Assembly: GCA_031400455.1 (NCBI GenBank) | Contig: JANNPX010000025.1 | Span: 1 to 64,000 of the forward strand | Direction: 5' to 3' | Length of the DNA stretch: 64,000 nucleotides | From: JANXYW01 sp031400455 | GTDB taxonomy: Bacteria > Chloroflexota > Dehalococcoidia > DSTF01 > JACRBR01 | Shown: piece after piece, positions 52,648 to 61,952 of the stretch | How positions within the stretch are numbered: the stretch's first letter is position 1 | Layout of the letters: each line of letters opens with the position of its first letter | Position numbers and translations under genes: made by a program | The notes under the pieces: model-generated | Database searches by the model: none | What the model was told of the DNA's origin: nothing | What the model saw: only the letters and a program-made list of their open reading frames with translations

Positions 52648-54024
52648 TTAGACGCGCATTGATTTCCATTTGCCGGTGGCGAAGCGGCGGAGGATGAGGG
52701 CGGCGCGCACCCAGTTCTCGGTGACAGCTGCGAGCCACGCGAATGGCACGCCGAGGCTGAGGACGATGACCATGAATGCGGCCATCGGCACACGGATGCC
52801 CCACGCCGTGAAGGTGAACGTGCCGAGTACGTAGCGCACGTCGCCACCGCCCCGCAACGCGCCGGACAGCGACGCGTGCACGCCCATCGCCGGCAGCGCG
52901 AACGCGAACACCCGGAGCAGTTTCGTGCCGGTGTCGATGACTTCCGGGTCGGTGACGAAGATCCGGACAATATTCGGCGCGAGGATGAACTGCAGCACCG
53001 CCATGGTGCAGAGCGTGCAGACCGCGAAGAATCGTACGCGCTTCGCGACCGCTTCCGCGATGTCCGCGCGGCCCGCACCGAGGTACTGGCCGACGAGCGC
53101 CGTCGCCGCTGTGCCGAGCGCGAATCCTGGCAGGATGGCGATCTCCAGCGAGCGCAGCGCCAGCGAGTGCGCGGCGAGCTGGTCTGTGCCCAGCCGCGCG
53201 ATGATGCGCGTGTAGACGAGGAATGCCAGCATGAACTGCGCTTCCTCGAGGCCAACGGGCAGGCCGATGTGCGCCAGCCGGCCGAAGGAATCGCGGGACA
53301 CCCGGAACATCGTGACCGGATGCAGCCGCACGGGCGCCGCGCCACTCGCCGCCAGCGCCAACGCGAGCACGCCGCCGGTGATGCCGGCTGTCGCGTATCC
53401 GATGCCCGAGGCCTGCACCCCGAGATCGGCGACGCTTCCGTTGATCAGCACGAGCGTCACGCCGGCGTTGATCAGGTTGACGATGATCAGGATGACCATC
53501 GGCATCCACGTGTTGCCCATGCCACGTAGCGAGCCGCTGACGGCGTACAGCGCCATGAGCATCGGGAAGCCGATTGAGCCGGCGCGCAGGTACTCGACGC
53601 CGAGCGGCTGCACTTCCGGTTTCGCGCCCATCGCGGACATGATGAACGGCGCGAACGTGAAGACGATCGCGGTGCAGATGAGTCCCCACACCAGCGCGGC
53701 GACGACGGCCGTGTGCAGCCCGAGTTGTACGCGCGAGCGGTCGCCGGCGCCGATATCGCGCGCCACGACAGCCGTCGAGCCGACGTCGATGGCCAGCGCG
53801 CCGGCAAGCGGGATCCAGAACAGCAGGGATCCGATGCCGACGGCCGCGAGTCCGTCGGCGCCGACGTAGTGGCCAACGAGCGCCGCATCGACGGCGCTGA
53901 GCACCGAGATGGAGAAGCGCTCGACGATGACCGGCCAGGCGAGCTTGATGATGGTGCGCGAGATGTGATTGCCCGAGACGTCGAGCGTTGTGGCACGCAC
54001 CGGTGATACGGCTTCGGCCGCCAT
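52648..54024 (-). CDS. MATE-family multidrug efflux transporter
   Basis: About 458 residues with twelve hydrophobic segments in two halves. The NorM-type first half begins ISRTIIKLAWPVIVERFSIS and has a GSLRGMGNTWMPM loop repeated in the second half as GALRGGGDVRYVLG, the internal symmetry of MATE proteins. These exchange Na+ or H+ for cationic drugs or metabolites. ATG at 54024 opens directly before the first helix. The 63-bp gap to the next gene is uninformative. Confidence 0.92.
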   Translation of the reverse strand: MAAEAVSPVRATTLDVSGNHISRTIIKLAWPVIVERFSISVLSAVDAALVGHYVGADGLAAVGIGSLLFWIPLAGALAIDVGSTAVVARDIGAGDRSRVQLGLHTAVVAALVWGLICTAIVFTFAPFIMSAMGAKPEVQPLGVEYLRAGSIGFPMLMALYAVSGSLRGMGNTWMPMVILIIVNLINAGVTLVLINGSVADLGVQASGIGYATAGITGGVLALALAASGAAPVRLHPVTMFRVSRDSFGRLAHIGLPVGLEEAQFMLAFLVYTRIIARLGTDQLAAHSLALRSLEIAILPGFALGTAATALVGQYLGAGRADIAEAVAKRVRFFAVCTLCTMAVLQFILAPNIVRIFVTDPEVIDTGTKLLRVFAFALPAMGVHASLSGALRGGGDVRYVLGTFTFTAWGIRVPMAAFMVIVLSLGVPFAWLAAVTENWVRAALILRRFATGKWKSMRV

Positions 54025-54117
54025 CGAACCTCACAGTGGGCGTCAGTGGCTATCCGGCCGCGTGTGAGCCGGCCCCCGGAGCGCAATCCAGCCTAGCATG
54101 AGTCTGCGATCCGGCAG

Positions 54118-55125
54118 CTAAGGCGTGGGGACCGGCGTCGGTGTGGCCACCGGCGTATTCGTCGGCGGCGCTGGCGTCGGCGAGGCGCTCGCGGGAACCG
54201 GTGTGTTTGTCGGCGGCACGGCCGTCGCCGTGTCGGGTGGTGGCACCGGCGTCTCGGTTGGGACGGGCGTCTCCGTGGGGGTGGCGGTTGGCTCTTCGGT
54301 CTCGGTTGGGATCGGCGTGATCAGCGATTCGGCGAGCGGTCGCGGCGTCTCAGTCGCTGTCGGCGTTTCGGTCGGCGTCGCGCTGGGCGGCGCCTCCGGC
54401 TCCTTCGCCACGAGGTCGGCATTCAGTGGCACCGCGCGCGGGTTGAATTCGCGCGATACGCGGTACGGCGTCAGCTTGATCTTCTGCGGCTTGCCGCGGC
54501 CGTAGTTGCCGGACACGTACGACTTTCCTTCGACGGGCACGCCGTTGCGCTCGGAGATATCGTCGAAGGCGATGGGCAGCGACTGCGTGAGGTAGTGCTC
54601 CGGTTCGATGCGCTCGACCTGGAAGTGCAGGTGGGGCCCGGGGTCCCGGCCGTCGTCAGAGCACGTGACGCCGGTCTCGCCCGAGATGGCGATCGGCTGT
54701 CCCTGCTCGACGAGATCGCCCTCGTTGACGGTGACTGAGTTGTACGCGAGATGGAGATACAGGCCGACGGTGCCGTCTCCGTGATCGATGGCGACATAGT
54801 TCGTCGAGTTGGAGTAGAAGCGGCTGCAGCCGCCGCTATTCGATCCGGCGTACGCCATGGTCACTTTGCCTGATCGTGCGGCGACGACGGTTTGGTAGCT
54901 GAGGTTGAAGTCGTACGCGTATGCGGCGAGCCCGTTATGCGTGAAGGTGGTCTCTTCGCCCTGCGTGACCTCCTGGATCTCGCCGCCGGCCCAGGGGAGC
55001 AGATATCCGGGCGGCGCGGGGAAGAGCTGAGGCTCCGTGCCCGGCTTGCCGGGGATGCTGACCGCCGGCACGATCGCCGCTATCAACGTGACGGATGCGA
55101 CCAGCGCGGAGGCGAGAAATGCCAA
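54118..55125 (-). CDS. M23 family metallopeptidase with Thr-Pro tail
   Basis: About 335 residues, TTG start. After a signal segment (FLASALVASVTLIAAIVPAV), the LytM/M23 domain has THNGLAAYAYDFNL (metal His and Asp), YVAIDHGDGTVGLYLHLAYN and the HLHF motif in GPHLHFQVE. The last 90 residues are Thr/Pro/Glu repeats (TPTETPTATETPR, PVPPPDTATAVPPTN), again the surface-linker type. It probably cleaves peptidoglycan cross-bridges or acts as a non-catalytic amidase activator. No C-terminal sorting motif is visible. Confidence 0.88.
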   Translation of the reverse strand: MAFLASALVASVTLIAAIVPAVSIPGKPGTEPQLFPAPPGYLLPWAGGEIQEVTQGEETTFTHNGLAAYAYDFNLSYQTVVAARSGKVTMAYAGSNSGGCSRFYSNSTNYVAIDHGDGTVGLYLHLAYNSVTVNEGDLVEQGQPIAISGETGVTCSDDGRDPGPHLHFQVERIEPEHYLTQSLPIAFDDISERNGVPVEGKSYVSGNYGRGKPQKIKLTPYRVSREFNPRAVPLNADLVAKEPEAPPSATPTETPTATETPRPLAESLITPIPTETEEPTATPTETPVPTETPVPPPDTATAVPPTNTPVPASASPTPAPPTNTPVATPTPVPTP

Positions 55126-55326
55126 TGGTGTGGGCCTTTAGCTTCGACCGAGCGTGCAGGCTCGTACTGGGCGGGGTGCACGAGTATGTTAACGGCGTCC
55201 AGCGAGAAATCATACCCCGAATCGTCAACAAGCTGTTGCGAGATGCGGGACTCCCACTACGCCACGGCCCCCAACGTCAGAATCGAGCGCCGCCGCGGAA
55301 TCTGTAGCTGAATGCGGCCCGTTGGC

Positions 55327-55676
55327 TCAATGAAGCCGGAGGTGTGGTTTCACGAAGGAGCCGTCCTGCTCCCGCATGACGGGCAGTATGTCCGAAATGG
55401 CGTCCCGGTTCAGCGGGCCGTAGATGTGCGGATAGATGCTCTCGGGGTCCTCGTACTTGATCTCGGCCTCCACCATCGCGCGGTCGATGACGAGGACGAC
55501 GTACATGCGCCGGTCGTCCTTGTAGTAGCGGTTGCCGACGGCGGTGACGTTGTCGAGGCCGTCGGTACAATGGATGAACCCTTCATCCGCGAAGCTCTCC
55601 GGCGTGTAGGGCGCGGCCGAATCGCAATCACGGTAGTAGGCGCCGGCAACCAGGTGGAACAGCACGGCGTCGTCGC

Positions 55677-55680
<4 letters not shown>
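55327..55680 (-). CDS. DUF952 domain protein
   Basis: About 117 residues from a TTG start. The pattern LFHLVAGAYYRDCDSAAPYT, FIHCTDGLDNVTAVGNRYYK and LVIDRAMVEAEIKYEDPESI then YPHIYGPLN is the DUF952 signature, a widespread small domain of unknown function related in shape to ADP-ribosyl-binding or transferase folds. The start is TTGA, overlapping the MoxR TGA, and GGAGGTTCC provides a ribosome binding site inside moxR. Cotranslation with moxR is likely; the functional tie is unknown. Confidence 0.88.
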
Positions 55681-56669
<989 letters not shown>

Positions 56670-56701
56670 AAGCGTGCCTCCGTGCGTTTCGCGCAGTGTA
56701 G

Positions 56702-56751
56702 CGCGGGAGAGGGAGGTAGAAAGCGGGAAGCGAGAGGCGAGGGAGAAGGGG
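56702..56751. repeat. Purine-rich degenerate repeat
   Basis: GAGAGGGAGGTAGAAAGCGG, GAAGCGAGAGGCGAGGGAGA: A/G-only units of about 7-8 bases, upstream of moxR. Followed by a short CAGACGATCAGACGATC tandem. The rest of the 209-bp gap up to 56878 holds no gene. Confidence 0.45.
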
Positions 56752-56878
56752 CGTGGACTCCGACGTCAGACGATCAGACGATCGTGTCGCGTCAATACGG
56801 GATTCGGGCAACGGGTTCTTAACAGGATCAGGCCGATCGGCCGTTGTGAGGGGTAGGTGCGCGGAACGACAATGAAGT

Positions 56879-57223
56879 GTGATACAGCGCATTGGACGAA
56901 TGGCTCTTCGGCATCGCGGGATCGTGACGGTGGTCTTGGTCACAGGACTGCTGGCGAATCTGCTCGTGATTGGCCGTCTCGACCCGCCAGAACTGGACCA
57001 GCACGGCGACCTGCCGCTGGCGGCTAGCTGCCAGGGTGGCGGTGCCGGGTGTGCTGAGCAGCCTCTAATTCCGCCGCCGGCCGTCGGGCTGCCGCGCTTC
57101 GACGCCCCTCCTCCGGCTGTCTTCGGAGAACCGGCACTCGTGCAGATAGTTGCGCCCGTCGCGGTGCACGAGCCTCCGCCGGATCGCCTCGAACGTCCTC
57201 CGATAGCCACGGTCAGCGTCTGA
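56879..57223 (+). CDS. Small membrane-anchored protein with Pro-rich tail
   Basis: About 114 residues from GTG (a second start, ATG at 56900, would remove seven residues). One membrane helix near residues 15-32 (IVTVVLVTGLLANLLVIG), a Cys pair in SCQGGGAGC near 50-58, and a Pro-rich tail (PPPAVGLPRFDAPPPAVFGE). No family recognised. It lies just upstream of the DsbA-VKOR pair on the same strand; the Cys pair outside the membrane could be a disulfide substrate. The coding status is likely but not certain. Confidence 0.5.
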   Translation: MIQRIGRMALRHRGIVTVVLVTGLLANLLVIGRLDPPELDQHGDLPLAASCQGGGAGCAEQPLIPPPAVGLPRFDAPPPAVFGEPALVQIVAPVAVHEPPPDRLERPPIATVSV

Positions 57224-57314
57224 TCCGCGGGCCACTGCGCCCGGAATCGAGCGTTGCGGTGCGCTCCCCCATGTGTGGGCGAGCGTCGCACGACCATCTC
57301 ATCGGAGGATATCC

Positions 57315-58022
57315 GTGTCTACTACAACTGCATCTCGCCGCGGCGCCCGGGCCGCGAAATCGAAGGCCGCATCGAAGCGGCACTCCCTGCTCCTCTTCGG
57401 CGGCACCGCTCTGGCGGCGATCATCGCCGTCGTCGGCCTCATCGCGTTCCAGGCGACCCGCTCGGACGCGAAGATCCCTGAGCGCGTGGCGACGGGCGAG
57501 GGGCGCGTGCTCGGCGACGCCAACGCGCCCGTGACCGTCGTCGAGTACGCCGACTTCCAGTGCCCGGTGTGCAAGAAGGCGGAGACGTCGATCATCTCGC
57601 AGATCGAGAAGGACTACGTGCAGCAGGGGAAGGTGAAGATCGAGTTCCGCATGTTCCCGTTCCTGGGGCAGGAGTCGTTCAACGCCGCGCAGGCGGCGGA
57701 GGCGGCGCGCGACCAGGGGAAGTTCTGGGAGTACCACGACGCGCTGTTCAACGCGCAGGGACTCGAGAACAGCGGCGCATTCACGTATGAGAAGCTGGTC
57801 GTGCTGGCGCAAGAGGTCGGCTTGGACGTGCCGAAGTTCGAGGCGACGCTGAGCGCGAACACGTACCTCGCGCCGATCCAGGCTGAGGCTGACGCGGCGA
57901 GCGCTGACGGCGTGTCGTCCACGCCGACGTTCTTCGTCGGCGACACGAAGATCGTCGGGACTCAGCCGTACGCGCAGTTTGCGGCGGCGATCGACGCTGC
58001 CCTTGCGAAGGCGGGGTCGTGA
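57315..58022 (+). CDS. DsbA-family thioredoxin-like oxidoreductase, membrane-anchored
   Basis: About 235 residues from GTG with GGAGG at 6 bases. A basic N-terminus and one membrane helix near 25-45 anchor the protein, then a thioredoxin domain with VVEYADFQCPVCKK (CPVC active site near 83-86) and the cis-Pro in SSTPTFFVG. This is the BdbD/DsbA-like form used outside the membrane to make disulfide bonds. The stop overlaps the VKOR gene by 4 bases, giving a complete DsbA-VKOR oxidative pair. Confidence 0.92.
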   Translation: MSTTTASRRGARAAKSKAASKRHSLLLFGGTALAAIIAVVGLIAFQATRSDAKIPERVATGEGRVLGDANAPVTVVEYADFQCPVCKKAETSIISQIEKDYVQQGKVKIEFRMFPFLGQESFNAAQAAEAARDQGKFWEYHDALFNAQGLENSGAFTYEKLVVLAQEVGLDVPKFEATLSANTYLAPIQAEADAASADGVSSTPTFFVGDTKIVGTQPYAQFAAAIDAALAKAGS

Positions 58023-58540
58023 GCGCGGGCCTTGCCGGAGACTTCGCCCTCACCCCTCAGCCCCCTCTCCACGTCGTGGAGAGGGGGGTCTGGATGGGGG
58101 TTCTGCTGGTAGCCGGGGCGTTGCTGGCGATCGCGGGTGTGTGCATCGCTACGTACCTGACCGTCGTGCACTACGCAGATCAGCCGATCGTCTGCAGCAG
58201 CATCGGGGATTGCGAACTGGTGAACAGCAGCAAGTACGCGTCGCTGGCGGGCGTGCCCGTCGCGCTGCTCGGCGCGGGGGCTTACGCGTCCATGCTGCTG
58301 TTGATGGCGGGGTCGTGGATCCGGCGCTCGCCGGAGCTGCTGCTGGCGGCGTGGGGGATCGCGCTCGCATCGTTCGGTTTCTCGATGTACCTGACGTACA
58401 TCGAACTGCAGGTGCTGGACGCGATCTGCATCTACTGCGTCGGAAGCGCGAGCATCGCGACAGCGTTGCTGGCTGTGTTGTCGGCGGGCGTGTGGTTAGT
58501 GCGCCGGGAACTGCTAGGGGAGGAGCCGCAGATTACGTAG
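58019..58540 (+). CDS. Vitamin K epoxide reductase (VKOR) family protein
   Basis: About 173 residues from GTG, or 148 from ATG at 58094. Four membrane helices with the conserved set CSSIGDCELVNSSKYASLAG (loop Cys and Ser) and CIYCVGS (redox CxxC in the last helix). VKOR reoxidises DsbA by passing electrons to quinone. The first 25 residues are encoded largely by a dispersed hairpin repeat (58045-58088) and look non-native; the ATG after it has its own purine-rich site inside the repeat. The last codons and stop come from a second repeat. Confidence 0.9.
   Translation: MSAGLAGDFALTPQPPLHVVERGVWMGVLLVAGALLAIAGVCIATYLTVVHYADQPIVCSSIGDCELVNSSKYASLAGVPVALLGAGAYASMLLLMAGSWIRRSPELLLAAWGIALASFGFSMYLTYIELQVLDAICIYCVGSASIATALLAVLSAGVWLVRRELLGEEPQIT
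58045..58088. repeat. CCTCACCC-type hairpin repeat inside the VKOR 5' end
   Basis: CGCCCTCACCCCTCAGCCCC then CTCTCCACGTCGTGGAGAGG and GGGG. The CCTCTCCAC-GTC-GTGGAGAGG stem matches the element at 51796. It is read in frame as part of the longer VKOR N-terminus. Confidence 0.75.
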
Positions 58541-58560
58541 ATTGCGCAGATTGGGGTTGG
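58523..58560. repeat. CGCAGATT-type dispersed repeat at the VKOR 3' end
   Basis: GAGCCGCAGATTACGTAGAT then TGCGCAGATTGGGGTTGG. It encodes the last residues EPQIT and the stop codon of the VKOR gene and fills most of the gap to the CoA-transferase end. Confidence 0.7.
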
Positions 58561-58607
58561 CGAGAACTGAGCCGGATCGGCGACGCGTGAGCACCGATGC
58601 CTGTTCG

Positions 58608-59879
58608 CTAGGAATGCACGCCGAGGTTGGGCTCGCGCGCGGTGACGGCTTCGGCGTCGAGCGCGGCGATCTCGTCGTCGCTCAGGCCGAGCAGGTCGCG
58701 CAGCACCCACTGATTGTGTTCGCCGAACATGGGGGCGGGGAGGCGGATGTGGGCGGGGGTGCGGGACATGCGCCAGACGGGGCCTTCCATGTCCCAGGTG
58801 CCGGCGTCAGCGCTCGATACCGTCTCCCAGAAGCCGCGGGCGCGCAGGTGTTCGTTCTCCATCAGGCGCGGGATCTTCAGGACGGGCGTGGCTGACACGC
58901 CGGCGGCTTGTAGTTCGTGCGCGGCTTCGTCCTGCGAGCGGGTGCGCGTCCAGTCGCCGATGATCGCGTCGAGCTCGTCGTGGTGGTGGCGGCGCGAGAT
59001 GACGTCGGCGAAGCGATCGTCGTGCGCGAGTTCGGGGTGCCCGATCGTGGTCGCCAGCGCTGCGAACTCGGCGTCGGAGCCGGCGGAGATCGCAACCCAT
59101 TCGTCGGCCGTCGCGCACTCGTACACGCCCTGGACGCGCGAGATGTGGCGATTGCCGAGGCTTTCGGTCGGCTCGCCCATCTGGTGACCGAGGATGTGCT
59201 CGCCGATGTTGCCGATCATCGCTTCCCATTGCGCGACTTCGACGTGCTGGCCCTCGCCGGTCTCGCGCCGGTGATGGAGCGCGGCGAGCGCGGCAGCTGC
59301 GGCGATGGCGCCGGCGTTCGGGTCGCCGTAGGCGATGGGCGACTTGTGCGGCCCCATGCCGGGGTAGCCCGTGATCGATGCGAGGCCAGAGAGCTGCTCG
59401 ACGTTGGTGCCGTATGCGACGTGGTGCGACTCCGGACCGCTTTTCCCGTGTGACGGCATCGAGACGAGGATGATGTCCGGCTTCGCGGCGCGTAGGTCGT
59501 CGTAGTTGAGCCGCAGCTTGCCGATGACGTCCGCGCGGTAGTTCTCGAAGACCATGTCGGCCGTGGCGACGAGTTGCAGCGCGAGCTCTCGGCCGCGCTC
59601 GGTCTGGAGATCGAGTGTGATGCCGTACTTGTTGCGGTTGTTGTGGTTGAAGTACGCGGCGCGATTCCACCAGCCGTGCGGCGAGCCCGTCAGGAAATGC
59701 AACGAGCGCAGCATGTCCCACGAGCGGGCGGACTCGACCTTGATGACTTCCGCGCCCATGTCGGCGAGGAGGCGCGTGCCGGAGGGGCCGGCCCAGACCA
59801 TCGTCAGGTCGAGGATGCGGATGCCGTGGAGGGGGAGGTGGTCGTTGGAGGTTGGACGTTGGAGGTTGGCGTCCGGCAT
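58608..59879 (-). CDS. Family III CoA-transferase (CaiB/BaiF), second of pair
   Basis: About 423 residues. Family signatures: GIRILDLTMVWAGPSGTRLL, LADMGAEVIKVES, GITLDLQTERGRELA and GSDAEFAALATT. The catalytic Asp of CaiB/formyl-CoA transferase is normally in VDVAM; here the site reads GQHVEVAQWEA with Glu. The ATG overlaps the stop of the partner gene (TGATG) with AGGTG upstream. The first 13 residues (PDANLQRPTSND) are encoded by a dispersed TTGGAGG repeat. It moves CoA between carboxylic acids; the acid is unknown. Confidence 0.88.
   Translation of the reverse strand: MPDANLQRPTSNDHLPLHGIRILDLTMVWAGPSGTRLLADMGAEVIKVESARSWDMLRSLHFLTGSPHGWWNRAAYFNHNNRNKYGITLDLQTERGRELALQLVATADMVFENYRADVIGKLRLNYDDLRAAKPDIILVSMPSHGKSGPESHHVAYGTNVEQLSGLASITGYPGMGPHKSPIAYGDPNAGAIAAAAALAALHHRRETGEGQHVEVAQWEAMIGNIGEHILGHQMGEPTESLGNRHISRVQGVYECATADEWVAISAGSDAEFAALATTIGHPELAHDDRFADVISRRHHHDELDAIIGDWTRTRSQDEAAHELQAAGVSATPVLKIPRLMENEHLRARGFWETVSSADAGTWDMEGPVWRMSRTPAHIRLPAPMFGEHNQWVLRDLLGLSDDEIAALDAEAVTAREPNLGVHS
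59841..59872. repeat. TTGGAGG-type tandem repeat in the CoA-transferase 5' end
   Basis: GTTGGAGGTTGGACGTTGGA and GGTTGG: imperfect 7-8-base units of (C/G)GTTGGA(G). On the minus strand it is translated as residues 3-13 of the second CoA-transferase. Confidence 0.7.
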
Positions 59880-61075
59880 CAGATCACACCTGCCGCTGAC
59901 AGCGTCGCGAGGTCGCGTGACATGAGGTCGAGGAGGTTGGTGTAGATCTCGGCGTTGTGCTGGCCGAGGAGTGGGGCAGGGCGGAGTTCGGGCGGGGTGG
60001 ATGGCATGCGGGCGCCGGGGACGGGGTAGCGCATTGTGCCTGCGGCGGGATGCTCGATGTCGATGAAGAAGTTGCGGGCGTTGAGGTGTTCTGATTCGAG
60101 CAGATCGCCGACGGTGTTGACGGGCGAGATGGGGGCGCGGAAGCGTCCGCCGCGCTCGTACGCTTCTTTGCGCGTGACACCGGCGGCGAAGATGAACATT
60201 TGTGCCATCAACTCGTCGTCGTTGCGCAAGCGCGCGCGGTTGTCGATGAAGCGCTCGTCGGTGGCCATCCACTCCGCGTCCATCGCCTGAACGAGTTGCG
60301 GCCAGTTCTTCGGCATCGTGTGGATGCCGATGTAGCCGTCGATCGCGGGATAGATCCCGACGGTGGCGGACGCGAAGTTGCCGCGACGCGTCGTCAGCGC
60401 TTCCGACTTCCGGTAGGCGTAGTCGGGCAGGTAGATCTCGAGGATCGCCGCCATCACTTCCTGCCCGGCGACCTCGGCCTGCTGTCCGATGCCGGCTTCG
60501 CGCGCGTTCCAGATCGCCGCGAGCGTTGCGCCGAAGGCCCACGTGCCGGCCTGGTAGAGCGCCTGGTAGCCGCCGTTCTGCAGCGGCTCGCGATCGGCGT
60601 CGCCAGTGAGATAGTGCTGTCCGCCCGTTGCGTACGACGTCAGGTTTGTCGGCAGCCAGTCGGCGTAGGGGCCGCTCTGGCCGAACGCGGTGACGGATGT
60701 GGTGATGATGCGCGGGTTTACGGCCGCGAAGTCGTCGTGTGCCAGGCGAAGGCGCTGCGCTTCGCTCGGTCGATAGTCGGTGACGACGGCGTCGCACTGC
60801 GCAGCGAGTCGTAGGGCGATCGCGCGGCCGGTCGGCGTCGCGACGTCGAGCGTGATGCTGCGCTTGCTGGTGTTGAGCCAGAGGAAGAGCGCGCTTTTCT
60901 CGCGGTGCGGCACGCCGCCGGGGAAGCGTCCGTGTCCGCGCGACTCGTCGCCGACGCCGGGGCGCTCGATCTTGATGACGTCGGCGCCGTAGTCGGCGAG
61001 CAGCTTCGTACACCACGGGCCGGAGACGCCGGATGTGAGGTCGAGGATGCGGACGCCGGCGAGCGGTGGGGTCAT
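59879..61075 (-). CDS. Family III CoA-transferase (CaiB/BaiF), first of pair
   Basis: About 398 residues. It opens PPLAGVRILDLTSGVSGPWC then TKLLADYGADVIKIERPG, has SITLDVATPTGRAIALRLAA and AFGQSGPYADW, and an active-site region GIGQQAEVAGQEVMAAI where the catalytic Asp is again replaced, by Glu. It is about 25 residues shorter than its partner, mainly at the N-terminus. The two adjacent, overlapping genes suggest a heteromeric CoA-transferase, as in BbsEF, or two separate activities on related acids. Confidence 0.88.
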   Translation of the reverse strand: MTPPLAGVRILDLTSGVSGPWCTKLLADYGADVIKIERPGVGDESRGHGRFPGGVPHREKSALFLWLNTSKRSITLDVATPTGRAIALRLAAQCDAVVTDYRPSEAQRLRLAHDDFAAVNPRIITTSVTAFGQSGPYADWLPTNLTSYATGGQHYLTGDADREPLQNGGYQALYQAGTWAFGATLAAIWNAREAGIGQQAEVAGQEVMAAILEIYLPDYAYRKSEALTTRRGNFASATVGIYPAIDGYIGIHTMPKNWPQLVQAMDAEWMATDERFIDNRARLRNDDELMAQMFIFAAGVTRKEAYERGGRFRAPISPVNTVGDLLESEHLNARNFFIDIEHPAAGTMRYPVPGARMPSTPPELRPAPLLGQHNAEIYTNLLDLMSRDLATLSAAGVI

Positions 61076-61108
61076 GTGGGGGTTCCTGGAGATCGTCGGA
61101 GAACCGAG

Positions 61109-61132
61109 AGGGGCGCACAGCCGTGCGCCCCT
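61109..61132 (-). terminator. Hairpin terminator after the histone-like gene
   Basis: AGGGGCGCAC-AGCC-GTGCGCCCCT, a perfect 10-bp stem, 24 bases after the minus-strand stop at 61157 and before the CoA-transferase start. No T tract follows on that strand. Confidence 0.6.
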
Positions 61133-61156
61133 AAGTCGATTGTCGCTGGTGTGCGG

Positions 61157-61756
61157 TTATTTCTTCTTCTTAGCGGCGGGCTTCTTCTTCGCAGCAGCCT
61201 TCTTGGCAGCAGGCTTCTTCTTCGCGCTGGCCTTCTTGGCGGCGGGCTTCTTCTTCGCGGCAGCCTTCTTGGCAGCGGGCTTCTTCTTCGCAGCAGCCTT
61301 CTTGGCAGCAGGCTTCTTCTTCGCGGCGGCCTTATTGGCGGACGTCCTCTTCTTCGCAGCAGCCTTCTTGGCAGCGGGCTTCTTCTTTGCGTCAGCCTTC
61401 TTGGCGGCGGGCTTCTTCTTCGCGTCAGCCTTCTTGGCAGCGGGCTTCTTCTTCGCGGCGGCCTTCTTGGCGGCGGGCTTCTTCTTGGCGGCGGCCTTCT
61501 CGGCGGCAGGCTTCTTCTTCGCTACGGCCTTCTTCGCCGCCGGCTTCTTGGCTACGGCTTTCTTAGCGGCGGGCTTCTTCTTGGCTGCCGCTTTCTTGGC
61601 CTTCGGCGCAGCCTTGGGAGCTGCGGGTTTCGGTGCGGGCGCGGGTGGCAGCCCGGGCAGATCCATCTGCGCCTGGGGGACTTCCGGAGCTGCGCCATTG
61701 GTACTGATGGTCGCGGATTGTTCGTCATCCATGAGGGGCGTCCTGTCGTCGGTCAT
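61157..61756 (-). CDS. Histone H1-like Ala/Lys/Pro-rich protein
   Basis: About 199 residues. The first 45 residues are acidic to neutral (MTDDRTPLMDDEQSATIST), then APAPKPAAPKAAPK leads into about 15 imperfect units of KKPAAKKAAAK, ending KKKK. This resembles eukaryotic histone H1 tails and bacterial H1-like proteins (AlgP, HctB) that bind DNA by charge. The ATG at 61756 has AAAGGAG upstream. Units with Asp, Ser, Glu or RTSANK variants show divergence. Repeats would be prone to recombination. A role in nucleoid compaction is likely, not proven. Confidence 0.85.
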   Translation of the reverse strand: MTDDRTPLMDDEQSATISTNGAAPEVPQAQMDLPGLPPAPAPKPAAPKAAPKAKKAAAKKKPAAKKAVAKKPAAKKAVAKKKPAAEKAAAKKKPAAKKAAAKKKPAAKKADAKKKPAAKKADAKKKPAAKKAAAKKRTSANKAAAKKKPAAKKAAAKKKPAAKKAAAKKKPAAKKASAKKKPAAKKAAAKKKPAAKKKK

Positions 61757-61895
61757 CGCTGACTCCTTTCGTCGTGCGGCGGCTCTGCTGGTGCTGTTCT
61801 TGTAGTACTCCACAATGCCGCCTTCGTCCAGTGGTTTGGATGGCTTTTGGCGCGCGGTTTTTTCGTGCGCCTGACGCCCACGGCCAGCGCGGCGG

Positions 61896-61927
61896 GTTGT
61901 GGCGTCGTACGGACTGGCGGGTATACT
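61896..61927 (+). promoter_or_regulatory. Candidate promoter for the GNAT leader transcript
   Basis: TATACT (61922-61927) with TTGTGG (61896-61901) at a long 20-base spacer. It would give a transcript running through the short frame and hairpins to the terminator at 62093. The rest of 61757-61895 holds no gene. Confidence 0.4.
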
Positions 61928-61952
61928 GCGCCAACATTCGCGAGGAGCAGTC

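Noticed and set aside
58608..61118. Single 836-codon frame spanning both CoA-transferases
   Set aside because: Its first half is out of frame with the first CoA-transferase gene; two overlapping genes explain the region.
61035..61805. Plus-strand frame rich in FFFAAAFLAAG, looks like a membrane protein
   Set aside because: It is the antisense of the Lys/Ala repeats of the histone-like gene.
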